DNA of 64,000 bases, taken from contig JBFHIJ010000011.1 in the NCBI GenBank assembly GCA_041596515.1, positions 28,056 to 92,055 on the forward strand. The letters are read 5' to 3'. Both the position numbers and the translations under genes were made by a program. The stretch comes from JBFHIJ01 sp041596515. GTDB lineage: Bacteria; Bacteroidota; Ignavibacteria; Kapaibacteriales; UBA2268. The notes below the pieces were generated by a model. It saw only the letters and a program-made list of their open reading frames with translations, had not been told where the DNA came from and ran no database searches. Positions 44,713 through 54,106 of this stretch are shown here, one piece after another; positions within the stretch are counted from its first letter, which is position 1, and every line of letters starts with the position of its first letter.

Positions 44713-45577
44713 CTTAACCGAAAAGATTACACTTTCTGTTATAGTTTTACAAGATTTGTTAAATTTATATATTTAGTAATAAATACATAAATCTGTAAAC
44801 TTAATGTTATAGATAATATTAAATAGTACCATTTTTTCCTAAACTTCTTTTAGCCATAAAACCTAATCCTAAAAACTTCAATAATACTTCGTAAAAGTAT
44901 GAAAGTGGTTTGAAATTGAACCAATTTATAGAGAATTCTAATATCAGAGAACACCTATTTTGATGACTCTTAGGGGTATGCTAATCCCTAATTATTCAAA
45001 TAATAACATGACAAATTGCGGTCAGATGGAATGTGTATAATTATTTTCAAATGTTTAAGTAAATTGTATAGATACATACAATAGTTATAAATACCGCATT
45101 CTACTTAGTATACCAAGATATTTTATTCATAGAATTTCTAAATCATTTCTAACAAATATAACCGCAATAAGCCATAATGTCAGCTATGCCAGAATTATCT
45201 ATTAGAATCCACTGTTCATATTCCAGATTATCCACAACTAAATATAGACCAAATTTAATATTTAATACGCACCTAATAAAGGGTAGACTAGTAGGGATTA
45301 ACACTTATATCAGCAAAAATACGTATTCCATGCTATTGTATATTAAATTCTAATCAGCTAAGTTATACTTAACATTATAGCATCAAGTAATTATTGTTTC
45401 AACAAGTAGCAATAATGTGCTTTAGTTTAGGATGTATTTAAAAACAGGTATAAAACTAATTTCTACTACTTCTTCTAAGTACTAACTATCTCAAGTTATA
45501 TCTGGGTTAATGTTAAAAATCAGATATTTCGAGTATCAATACAATACAAGTATCATTTTTTAGCTATCAGGAGTCTT
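44713..45577. other. 865-base gene-free region upstream of the giant gene
   Basis: Strongly AT-rich, no open frame of note and no tRNA-like cloverleaf seen. Small structures only: ATACTT/AAGTAT inverted repeat at 44884-44900, TTAGGG/CCCTAA at 44970-44991, a 9-base inverted word TAATCCCTA/TAGGGATTA (44982-44990 and 45292-45300) and one consensus DnaA box TTATCCACA near 45228-45236. It presumably contains the promoter of the giant protein. Confidence 0.5.
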
Positions 45578-48500
45578 ATGATGAAATCTGTAAAGATTTT
45601 TTTGCTGCTTGCAGTTTTTACGATAGTAGCAAGTATTAGTGCAGTCGCCAACGGGCGATATTTCTCAGATTTTAATGATCTCTCAGAATGGAGCGTGGAT
45701 AGATATACTCCAAATTTGTTCGAGCAGGTTACCTTTCAAAACGATTACCGCCTTCACATACAAGTAACCGCAGATGCGGTTGAGAGAGGAAGTCAGAATG
45801 GAGCATTTTACAACACTCATGGTAAAACGATAGAAACAAACATAGCTGTTACTAATGCAAATCCAGCTATAATCAGTGGGAAACTTTATATTCCTGCATC
45901 ATGGAGTTCGTCACATAGAAGATCTGACATTTGGGGAGCTACTCAGATAGTTGGGCAAACTTACCTATATTACCCAATCATAGGTTTTGCAAATACAACT
46001 GGTGCTAATCCTACTTTTCGTGCATGGAATTCGAATGATGGTTGGCATAACGTAAATTATGCTATTACTTATGATACATGGTATGATTTAAGTATAAGTA
46101 TTGAAGAAAATCAAAATAAATACTATATAAATGGTGATTTGGTTTATATAGAGGTACTTCCTACTGAAGATGTTCAATATAATTTAAAAGATATATTTGT
46201 GCAGGGTTATAACTTTGGTAATCCAAATCTACCTGTGGCAGAGCAAGCTTTCAATGATGACTATGACATCTATTGGGATGATATTGCAGCAAGAAATAAT
46301 AATGATAAAGTAGTCAATGTTACTCAAACTACTACTTACGAAAATATCCAGCCTGCAGTCAATGCCGCAACTGCTAATGATTATCTAAGAGTTTTAGAAG
46401 GCACATTTGTGCAAACTACTACTCTAAATATCAACAAAGCACTTACTATAGTAGGTGATTCTGAAGCAGGTTGTATGATTGATGTTTCAGCGGTAAATTC
46501 TCCAAGTTACGGCATCAAAGTTGCTGCTTCAGATGTAACAATCAAAAACTTTACGGCTATTCCAAATAGCGTAAGTGGCAGTTATCTTTTTAAAGTGTCT
46601 GATGATATTTCAAATATTACTCTCGAAAATATAACTGCTAATGCATCTAAGAAAACTGCTTTTGATTTTCATGCAATTACTAATTTGACAATTATAAATC
46701 TTACTGCAACTAATACAGTAAGTGGCAATGCAATTAGTTTGACAGGTTGTGCTAATGTAAATATTACAGGAGTTAATTCTACAAATAATGCTTGGGGCGG
46801 TATAGCAGTATATTGCTCAAAACCTGCGTATTATAACAGAGCATCTTCAAATGTCAATTTTGATTTTGCTGCTAATAATGTAACAGACGCATTATATATT
46901 CAAAATGAGTTTGGATTAGTTTCTACCAATATTAATATAGACAATTGGACTTATGAAACTGCAAATAATCCAACAACAGAATATACTTATTACATTGATG
47001 GAACACTTGCAGATGCCTATGGATTTGCAACTTATCTAAATACTCGCTTAGCAAATAAAGCCTCAGTAGTTAGAGACAACAACTCTGTATACCATGTCAA
47101 TACAGCATTATCTATCCAAGCTGCTATCGATGCCGCTGCTCCGGGTAATACTATTCTTGTGGAAGCAGGTGACTATGGTACTGTTGCCGCAGATGGTAGA
47201 AATGTATTTGGTGCAGGTAATTACCAATTTGGATTATTTATAGACAAACCACTTTCTATCATAGGTTTAGATGCTTTAGGTAATCCTTGCACAGATCCGG
47301 CTCAGGCAGCAGTCACTTTTAATACTGCCGCTTCAAATAGTTTCGGTTCTTCAGGTATCTTTGTATTAGCTGATAATGTTACTCTCAATGGTTTTAAAAT
47401 TGGAGATAACTATAAAAATGGTGTTATGGATAACAATAAAACAGTAGAAGTTATCGGTAACAATTTTACAATGACAAATTGTTATTTCAACACAGTAGCA
47501 AATCAAGGTTCTTTGTATTTTGGCGAATGGGATTTAACACATCCAATCACTGGTTATACAATCAATAATAACATCTTCCATAATGCTCTTGTTTCTCTTA
47601 ATAACGGCGTTGGTAAGACAGGTGATGTTGCAAACAGACAAATTACAAACAACATATTTACAGGTGAAAGAAATTACTATCTAATCAGCTTCCGTGGCTG
47701 GGATGGTGCAGATCCGATTCAGGGATGGATTATTAAACCGGTTGGTGGTGCTGTTATTACTGGAAATGATTTCTCCGGTGTTATAAATGTAGATGATTAC
47801 ATAAGTGCTCGCGGTAATTTGGGTGGCGTAATTGACGGACAATTAAACTGGGAACAAATATGGAATCAAAATACATTTGGTAACAAAGTAATTGCTCTTT
47901 CTGACTATGCAAACTTTGAACCTGCAGAAATGCTTATTAGTGGATATCCTAATTCTGTAAGAATCAACACTAATTTGCAAGATAATATAACATTAGCTCC
48001 TGAAGGTAGTACAATCAAGGTCAGTGCAGGTACTTTCCTTGAAGTTGGTCAAATAGTTATCGATAAAGACCTTGAAGTTAAAGGTGCCGGTAAAGATTTG
48101 ACAGTAATTAATACTGATTTTGCCACAACAAACTCATCATACACACAATCAGCTGCGTGGCTCTATGTAGCACCGGATATGACATTTGATATGAGTGACT
48201 TGACACTTGACGGTCAAACTAATTCAATACACACAGCAATCCAATCGTGTGGTGAGTCGCACATTGATAACTGTGTTATTAAAAATATTAAGAGTCATAT
48301 ATATTATGGTTTTGGTGTTCAATTCTTAACTGGCGACAACAACTCAGTGACAAATTGCGACTTCAGCGATATCCAACGTGTTGGTATTCATGTTAGAGGT
48401 GGCAAAATGGAGAATGCTCCAACTGCAACAATCGAAAACTGTACTTACCAAGGTAAAGGAACTATTGATGCTTTAGATTACGCTATCGAATTTGGTGGAG

Positions 48501-51271
48501 GCGGTAAAGGTACTGTAACAAACTGTACAATCAATGGTAATAACGGTGTTGCATCAACTGACGGATCTAGTTCTGCAGGTATCCTTGTAACTACATATTT
48601 TGGTGAAGGTACTGAAGCAACTATAACAGGAACCACAATCACCGGTTGTACAATGGGTATCGCAGTAGGTTATAATGCTAATGATTTAAGTACAGTAACA
48701 GTAAGTGGATGCACTCTCACAAATAACGATTATGCTATCACTTCTACAGCTCCAGAAGTTGATGCAACTGCTTGTAACTACTTCGGTACAGATATCGAAA
48801 GTGAAGTAGCTGCAATGATTACAGGTGATGTTAGCTTTATTCCTTATATGCTTGCTAATGGCAACTGCGACGGTGGCAAACATGTCCACAATATCACTCA
48901 AAGCTTAGATTATTTAACTATCCAAGAAGCAATTGTAGAAGCAAACGAAAATGATGTTATTGATGTAGAAGCCGGAGAATATCTCGAAGTAGGTCAAATC
49001 GTTATTGATAAAGACTTAACTATCGGTGGTGCAGGTGTTACAGAAACTACTATAAAAACAAATCAGAATACTGGAAACAGTAGTGATGCAAGAGCGTGGT
49101 GGTTAGTAAATAGTGGAGTCGAATTAAATCTAAACAACCTTACTTTAGATGGTGACGGTTATAATATCTACCAAGGTATTCGCCATAAAGGTAGTGGAGC
49201 CATAACGAACGTAGATTTCAAAAATATAGTTTATCCTACATACAATGGTGTAGCAGTAGCAGCATTTGGCGGAGATGTAGATTTTTATTTTTGTAACTTT
49301 ACAAATATTGGTCGTATTGGTGTGCTTTACTTCGGTACTGTAGTTACAAGTTCTAACTTCACAAATTGTACTTATACCGGTAAAGGTACAGGTGACTGGT
49401 TAGATTATGCTCTTGACATAAGTGCGGGCGCTAAAGTCAATGTTGACAACCTTACTGTTACTAATAACTATGGTGTTGCTTCAACTGATGGAAGTACTTC
49501 TGCAGGTATTTTAGTAACAACTTATTTCGGTGAAGGAACAGAAGCAACTATAACAAATAGTGAAATATTTAGCAATACTACAGGCGTTGCAGTTGGTTAT
49601 GATGAGAATGACCTAAGTACTACTATAATACATAATTGTGATATATACAATAACAGCGAATACGGTGTTTATACTACATCACAAAACGTAGATGCTATCA
49701 ACAACTGGTGGGGTGATTGCTCAGGTCCTGAAGTAGCTTCTAATATTGGTGGCATTGGTGATAAGCTTACTGCTAATGTTGACTACTTCCCTTGGACAAA
49801 AGGTAACTGTAGTGGTTATAATATTATGGTTAAACTTGTGGATAGTCATAACAATCCTATACCTAACCAAGAAGCACAAATCAGAGATGGTGTTTATATC
49901 TCTGCTATGACAAACGAATTTGGTTATGTTACTACAAACATTTCCCGATACTACACTTATGTTAAAATGACACATTTAGGTAAAACTGAAACAAAATTAG
50001 GTATCTTCTACAGAAATCCTGAATTAGTTTTCCAAACTGAAGAAGTTACAGTAAACCTCACTGATTCTTACGGTGTTCCACTAAATGCTGATGAGTTGAT
50101 TTATAGAGATGGCACAGGTGATTATATTCCAATAGCTACTGATGCTTCAACTGCATCTATTGAAATGTTACCTCTTTCTTTCGACTTCCAAGCCAAATAT
50201 CTTGGATTTACTCAAACTATCGTGCAGAATGCTAAAACTAACCAAACTGTGAACTTCCAAACACAACCTGTTACAGTTAATCTGAAAAACTCCAGGGAAG
50301 ATTTATTGGAAGCTGAAGAGTTAGCATACAGAAATGTAGATGGTAATTATGTTACAATCGCTCAAAATACTGCTAGTGCTACATTAGAAATGTTACCACT
50401 TTCATACTATTTCAGTGCTACATACTTAGGATATGCTCAGTCTAAATTCCAAAATATCCTTGACATTCCTGTAGTAAACTTCCAAACTGAAGCAGTTACA
50501 GTTTCATTGAATAATTCAACGGGCAATCCTTTATATGCAGATGAGTTATACTATCGAGATGCAAATGGTTCTTATATGTCACTTGGCACAAACACTGCAA
50601 GTGATACTGTAGAGATGTTGCCACTTTCTTATTATTTTAAAGCTAAGTATTTGAGTAATTCTCAATCAATAAGACAAAATGTAGCTAGTAATAGTGATGT
50701 GAATTTCCAAACAGTTTTAGTTTCAGTTGACTTAGTAGATGGAAGCAATTCTCCATTAGTAGGCGATGCTATATTTCGAAACGGCGATGGCATGTATACA
50801 TCATTTGGTATTACAGGTCAAACTCCTGAAACAATGGAAATGTTGCCAATGTACTATTACTTCAGATGTACTTATAACGGTCTGACAAAAACAAAACTTT
50901 GGAATGTTAAAACAAATCCAAATGTACTGTTTACTTATGATGGTTCAAACTTATTCAAACAGGCTGAAGCAGGTGATGATTTTGTTGCGGACTGGTCTGG
51001 AATAACTACAAGAAGTTATCCTACTCCTTTCAATACAGTATTAAATATTGAATATACAGTAACAGAGGATTCTGACCTTACAATTGAAATCTTTGACATC
51101 TCTGGTAGAAAAGTTAAAACATTAGAAAATGCTTTTATTTCTCAAGGAAGCCATATTACTACATGGGATGGTACCTCTGATAGCGGACAAATACTAGAAT
51201 CAGGTACATATTACTATGTAATCACTGCGGGCGAAGATGCACAAACAGGTAAGATTTCTTTTGTAAGATAA
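45578..51271 (+). CDS. giant secreted beta-helix protein with T9SS sorting domain
   Basis: 1,897 residues. Signal peptide (MMKSVKIFLLLAVFTIVASISAVA). A first beta-rich domain (about 25-250; FSDFNDLSEWSVDRYTPNLFEQVTF) looks like a LamG-type lectin/glycan-binding fold. Then right-handed parallel beta-helix repeats (about 250-1400) include two near-duplicate modules with EVGQIVIDKDL...AGILVTTYFGEGTEATIT (coding about 47950-48880 and 48880-49800). Five repeats of about 76 residues follow (about 1417-1790; EMLPLSYYFKAKYLG...VNFQT). The last about 80 residues are a FlgD-like T9SS type A sorting domain: SYPTPFNTVLNIEYTV...DISGRKVKTLE...GTYYYVI. The protein should be exported and attached to the cell surface. 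Shine-Dalgarno AGGAG fits the second ATG (45581) slightly better. Confidence 0.92.
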   Translation: MMKSVKIFLLLAVFTIVASISAVANGRYFSDFNDLSEWSVDRYTPNLFEQVTFQNDYRLHIQVTADAVERGSQNGAFYNTHGKTIETNIAVTNANPAIISGKLYIPASWSSSHRRSDIWGATQIVGQTYLYYPIIGFANTTGANPTFRAWNSNDGWHNVNYAITYDTWYDLSISIEENQNKYYINGDLVYIEVLPTEDVQYNLKDIFVQGYNFGNPNLPVAEQAFNDDYDIYWDDIAARNNNDKVVNVTQTTTYENIQPAVNAATANDYLRVLEGTFVQTTTLNINKALTIVGDSEAGCMIDVSAVNSPSYGIKVAASDVTIKNFTAIPNSVSGSYLFKVSDDISNITLENITANASKKTAFDFHAITNLTIINLTATNTVSGNAISLTGCANVNITGVNSTNNAWGGIAVYCSKPAYYNRASSNVNFDFAANNVTDALYIQNEFGLVSTNINIDNWTYETANNPTTEYTYYIDGTLADAYGFATYLNTRLANKASVVRDNNSVYHVNTALSIQAAIDAAAPGNTILVEAGDYGTVAADGRNVFGAGNYQFGLFIDKPLSIIGLDALGNPCTDPAQAAVTFNTAASNSFGSSGIFVLADNVTLNGFKIGDNYKNGVMDNNKTVEVIGNNFTMTNCYFNTVANQGSLYFGEWDLTHPITGYTINNNIFHNALVSLNNGVGKTGDVANRQITNNIFTGERNYYLISFRGWDGADPIQGWIIKPVGGAVITGNDFSGVINVDDYISARGNLGGVIDGQLNWEQIWNQNTFGNKVIALSDYANFEPAEMLISGYPNSVRINTNLQDNITLAPEGSTIKVSAGTFLEVGQIVIDKDLEVKGAGKDLTVINTDFATTNSSYTQSAAWLYVAPDMTFDMSDLTLDGQTNSIHTAIQSCGESHIDNCVIKNIKSHIYYGFGVQFLTGDNNSVTNCDFSDIQRVGIHVRGGKMENAPTATIENCTYQGKGTIDALDYAIEFGGGGKGTVTNCTINGNNGVASTDGSSSAGILVTTYFGEGTEATITGTTITGCTMGIAVGYNANDLSTVTVSGCTLTNNDYAITSTAPEVDATACNYFGTDIESEVAAMITGDVSFIPYMLANGNCDGGKHVHNITQSLDYLTIQEAIVEANENDVIDVEAGEYLEVGQIVIDKDLTIGGAGVTETTIKTNQNTGNSSDARAWWLVNSGVELNLNNLTLDGDGYNIYQGIRHKGSGAITNVDFKNIVYPTYNGVAVAAFGGDVDFYFCNFTNIGRIGVLYFGTVVTSSNFTNCTYTGKGTGDWLDYALDISAGAKVNVDNLTVTNNYGVASTDGSTSAGILVTTYFGEGTEATITNSEIFSNTTGVAVGYDENDLSTTIIHNCDIYNNSEYGVYTTSQNVDAINNWWGDCSGPEVASNIGGIGDKLTANVDYFPWTKGNCSGYNIMVKLVDSHNNPIPNQEAQIRDGVYISAMTNEFGYVTTNISRYYTYVKMTHLGKTETKLGIFYRNPELVFQTEEVTVNLTDSYGVPLNADELIYRDGTGDYIPIATDASTASIEMLPLSFDFQAKYLGFTQTIVQNAKTNQTVNFQTQPVTVNLKNSREDLLEAEELAYRNVDGNYVTIAQNTASATLEMLPLSYYFSATYLGYAQSKFQNILDIPVVNFQTEAVTVSLNNSTGNPLYADELYYRDANGSYMSLGTNTASDTVEMLPLSYYFKAKYLSNSQSIRQNVASNSDVNFQTVLVSVDLVDGSNSPLVGDAIFRNGDGMYTSFGITGQTPETMEMLPMYYYFRCTYNGLTKTKLWNVKTNPNVLFTYDGSNLFKQAEAGDDFVADWSGITTRSYPTPFNTVLNIEYTVTEDSDLTIEIFDISGRKVKTLENAFISQGSHITTWDGTSDSGQILESGTYYYVITAGEDAQTGKISFVR

Positions 51272-51302
51272 TCCTATTTCTGTGAGTGTAAGAAAAACAA
51301 GG

Positions 51303-51330
51303 CCGGTCTGCTTAGCAGATCGGTTTTTTT
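51303..51330 (+). terminator. terminator of the giant beta-helix gene
   Basis: Stem CCGGTCTGC / GCAGATCGG (one G-T pair) with a TTA loop and seven T residues, 31 bases after the stop. Confidence 0.85.
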
Positions 51331-51390
51331 ACATTACTTAATATTATTATCAATAGATAAATGTACTTAATAACCCATTATGTTGTATAT

Positions 51391-51428
51391 AAAAAAAATA
51401 CGCCCTCTAACATAATATCAGAGGGCGT
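51391..51428 (-). terminator. minus-strand terminator of the deoxyhypusine-synthase-like gene
   Basis: Stem ACGCCCTCT / AGAGGGCGT with 11-base loop; on the minus strand it is followed by a run of T residues (51391-51398 are A on the plus strand). Confidence 0.85.
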
Positions 51429-51453
51429 TTGTATATATTTTTCTTGATATGGC

Positions 51454-52485
51454 TTATTTATCTAAGAAATCATTCCATCTTCTTTCTTTACGGTTTTTCC
51501 AAGCGCCTTTGTGGTAGCCGTAACCTGAAATAAGAGGCATAGCAAGAGTTGCTTCGCTATATACCATTTGCTCGTAAGTAGTTTCAACTTTGCCCCAAGA
51601 TGAAGCTTCTTTTAAAGTAGAACCGGATAGAGCACCGTCTCTTTCGTCTGCTACAGTTATTTGGACAGCATATTTGTGCATATCCACATCTTTTTCTAAT
51701 ATTTCAGCAGCTACTACGATATCCTGAACAAAGTTTTTAGGTACGCCGCCGCCAATCATATAAATACCACTTCCGCCGGCTTCTATTTTAGTTTTTGTAA
51801 TTTCTAAAAAGTCTTTAGCAGAATCAATTGTCAGCATTTTACCATCTTTTGCATGGAATTGGTGGTGCACCAAGCCAAAACCAGCAGAGCAGTCAGAGAA
51901 TGCCGGAACAAAGATAGGAATACCTTTTTCGTAGCACGTGCGCACGATAGAGCCTTCGCCTTTGTTATTATCTACTAGGTACTTACCCATTTCTCTGATA
52001 AATTCACGAGAAGAGTAAGGGCGAGTTTCTAACGAATTAGCTATTTCAGCTATAGTCATGTCGCAAACTCTCAATTCATCTTCGTCGATATATGTATCGT
52101 ATATTCTATCTATCATCAAATCACGTAGTTCATTGTCATCTACGAATTTTGTTCCTTGGTAGTGGCGGTAGCCCAAAGCTTCAAAAAAGTCCTGATCAAC
52201 TATATTAGCACCTGTTGATACTATGGCATCGATCATATTGTTTTCTACCATGTCAACAATGACTTTACGCAAGCCGGCACTAATCAGAGAGCCTGCTAAA
52301 GTAAGATAAGTAGTACATCCTTTATCTTCTAACATCATGTTGAAAATTGAAGCTGCACGGCTCAAATCGCGAGCGGAATAAGCCATCTTACCCATAGCTT
52401 CTACAATTCCTGTTACATCATGTTTTTTGATGTCGAAATGCTCTACCATGGAGTCCTTGTTTAGGTAAAAACTTTTTTCAGCCAT
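51454..52485 (-). CDS. deoxyhypusine-synthase-family protein (intact copy)
   Basis: 343 residues. NAD-binding and active-site blocks of the deoxyhypusine synthase family are present: LAGSLISAGLRKVI, AIVSTGANI, CYEKGIPIFVPAFSDCSAGFGL and IYMIGGGVPKNFVQDI. In the last, Lys250 aligns with the catalytic lysine of eukaryotic enzymes (GGGVxK). The C-terminal stretch is KYAVQITVADERDGALSGSTLKEASSWGKV. Bacteria lack eIF5A, so the true reaction may be an aminobutyl transfer to another acceptor, for example in homospermidine-type polyamine synthesis; this is inference. GGAG Shine-Dalgarno before the ATG at 52485. A second, damaged copy lies in inverted orientation at 58190-59222. Confidence 0.9.
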   Translation of the reverse strand: MAEKSFYLNKDSMVEHFDIKKHDVTGIVEAMGKMAYSARDLSRAASIFNMMLEDKGCTTYLTLAGSLISAGLRKVIVDMVENNMIDAIVSTGANIVDQDFFEALGYRHYQGTKFVDDNELRDLMIDRIYDTYIDEDELRVCDMTIAEIANSLETRPYSSREFIREMGKYLVDNNKGEGSIVRTCYEKGIPIFVPAFSDCSAGFGLVHHQFHAKDGKMLTIDSAKDFLEITKTKIEAGGSGIYMIGGGVPKNFVQDIVVAAEILEKDVDMHKYAVQITVADERDGALSGSTLKEASSWGKVETTYEQMVYSEATLAMPLISGYGYHKGAWKNRKERRWNDFLDK

Positions 52486-52500
52486 TTTATATCTCCAAAA

Positions 52501-52524
52501 TATAAGGATATGGAAAATGTAATC
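52501..52524 (-). promoter_or_regulatory. conserved leader upstream of the intact deoxyhypusine-synthase-like gene
   Basis: On the minus strand this reads GATTACATTTTCCATATCCT plus TATA. The same leader occurs with a one-base length change upstream of the damaged copy (58150-58171). The match extends through the Shine-Dalgarno to the start codon. Part of the 5' untranslated region or a shared regulatory element. Confidence 0.55.
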
Positions 52525-52671
52525 TATATATCTACAAATATATTCAATTGTAAACTAATCTGAAAGTTATTTTGTAGGGGGGGTAGAATAGATTTGGATA
52601 GGTTTAATATATAAATAAATACAACAAAAACGAAAATTGAATTGATATAGCTATCAAGTTCCCACGTCCTA

Positions 52672-53115
52672 CTAATCACTCAAACTGTCACAGACGACTA
52701 CCGATACCACCTGAATGTCAAATAATTGATAATTTGACAAATTCCTAATCCAGTCAATTCTAATGAATAAATCCGGATTAGAGCCAGAGTAATATTCTAT
52801 AATGTAGTTGTTTTTCATGCCGTAGTAGTTTGTGTAGCGATATACTTCTTTTTCACATATCTTTTCTTGCTGGCCAGTGAAATACTCTTCAATTGTCTTT
52901 CTCAGCGGTTCTAAGATGGCTTCTTTTTTTTGCTCTGTTGTAAAATATCTTTCTTTGAATGGTGCAGTGTATTTTGTGTGTCGCTCTACATAAAACTCAA
53001 TTTTATGGGGATTTTCAAATATTTTTGACACTATTTTTTCACGGTATGCTCCATCTTTACAGGAAATAGCAGAGATTAAAAGTAATGGCAATATGATGAA
53101 GAAACGCTTTAGCAT
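52672..53115 (-). CDS. hypothetical lipoprotein
   Basis: 147 residues with a lipoprotein signal peptide (MLKRFFIILPLLLISAISC, cysteine at 19). Two-thirds of the mature part is charged and helical, followed by NNYIIEYYSGSNPDLFIRIDWIRNLSNYQLFDIQVVSVVV, a small beta-sheet pattern. No family recognised. It overlaps murI by 7 bases and should be co-transcribed with it, though a functional link is not obvious. Confidence 0.75.
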   Translation of the reverse strand: MLKRFFIILPLLLISAISCKDGAYREKIVSKIFENPHKIEFYVERHTKYTAPFKERYFTTEQKKEAILEPLRKTIEEYFTGQQEKICEKEVYRYTNYYGMKNNYIIEYYSGSNPDLFIRIDWIRNLSNYQLFDIQVVSVVVCDSLSD

Positions 53116-53936
53116 ATTCCTAACTGAATCTTTTTAGGTGAATCTACATTAAATCCTAAGAATAGCTGCGCTTGCTCAAAAAATAGATTTGGCACATCAG
53201 TTACAAAGAAATCAATTTTTGGTTTCATCACAAATTCGTCTCTTTCTTCTATTAGCATCTTTCTTTCTGCAAGCAACCTCAGAGCTGTTACTGCAGCATG
53301 CTCGCCGGAGTCAATTAGTGGGATTCCGTTCAGTATTTCGCCAATCATTCTTGATAGAAGAGGGTAGTGGGTGCACCCCAAAACTAATGTGTCTATATCG
53401 AGTTTCTTTAGCTCAGATAGGTATTCTTCAGCAATCATTCTGCTCGCCGGATGGTCGATAAGACCTTCCTCTACTATTGGGACAAACAGAGGGCATGGTT
53501 GAGACATCACAGTAATTTGATTTGCTCCTGCCAGCTCCATTATCTTATTTGTATAAGCTTTACTGTTTACAGTGGCTCTCGTGCCAATGACTCCTATCTT
53601 GCCGGATTTACTGGCTCTAAGGGCAGCTCCTGCAGCTGGCTCGATCATTCCTATTACAGGAATATCTCCTGCGACTTCACGGACAGTATCTAAGGCAATA
53701 GAGGAAGCAGTGTTGCAGGCAACCACAATTAGTTTAACATTCTTAGCAATAAGGAATTCTGCACATTCTTTAGAATATTGTTTGACTGTATCGTCAGATT
53801 TATTTCCGTATGGCACTCGAGCGGTGTCACCAAGATAGACATAACTTTCGTAGGGTAAAAAGCGTACTAACTGTTTCAAAACGCTTAACCCGCCAACTCC
53901 GGAATCAAACACACCAATCGGGCTGTTGTTATACAT
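53109..53936 (-). CDS. murI: glutamate racemase
   Basis: Makes D-glutamate for peptidoglycan; 275 residues. Asp11 and Ser12 (GVFDSGVGGLSV), catalytic cysteines Cys74 (VVACNTASS) and Cys188 (LGCTHYPLL) with His190, and RATVNSKAY are all intact. It feeds the MurD step encoded at 14763-16097. Promoter presumably lies in the 170 bases between it and the divergent OmpA-family gene. Confidence 0.97.
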   Translation of the reverse strand: MYNNSPIGVFDSGVGGLSVLKQLVRFLPYESYVYLGDTARVPYGNKSDDTVKQYSKECAEFLIAKNVKLIVVACNTASSIALDTVREVAGDIPVIGMIEPAAGAALRASKSGKIGVIGTRATVNSKAYTNKIMELAGANQITVMSQPCPLFVPIVEEGLIDHPASRMIAEEYLSELKKLDIDTLVLGCTHYPLLSRMIGEILNGIPLIDSGEHAAVTALRLLAERKMLIEERDEFVMKPKIDFFVTDVPNLFFEQAQLFLGFNVDSPKKIQLGIC

Positions 53937-54106
53937 CTTATTTCCTGTTTAATTGCATATATTACTACAAAAATAACAAAATTTATGACAAAACATTATT
54001 TACTAATAAGAAGTCGCAAAATGCCTTGTATTGGTTTTTTATTTGATATGTGCAATAAAGACGCTATCTTTACATTTAAATATAAGAATAAGCAACGAAG
54101 ATTGAA

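Noticed and set aside
45228..45236. Possible replication origin because of a consensus DnaA box
   Set aside because: Only one box was found in the 865-base gap, with no cluster, no dnaA/dnaN/gidA gene nearby, so an isolated chance match is more likely.
48541..49600. CRISPR-like or tandem DNA repeats in the giant gene
   Set aside because: The similarity is at protein level with many synonymous differences; it reflects duplicated beta-helix modules, not a repeat array.
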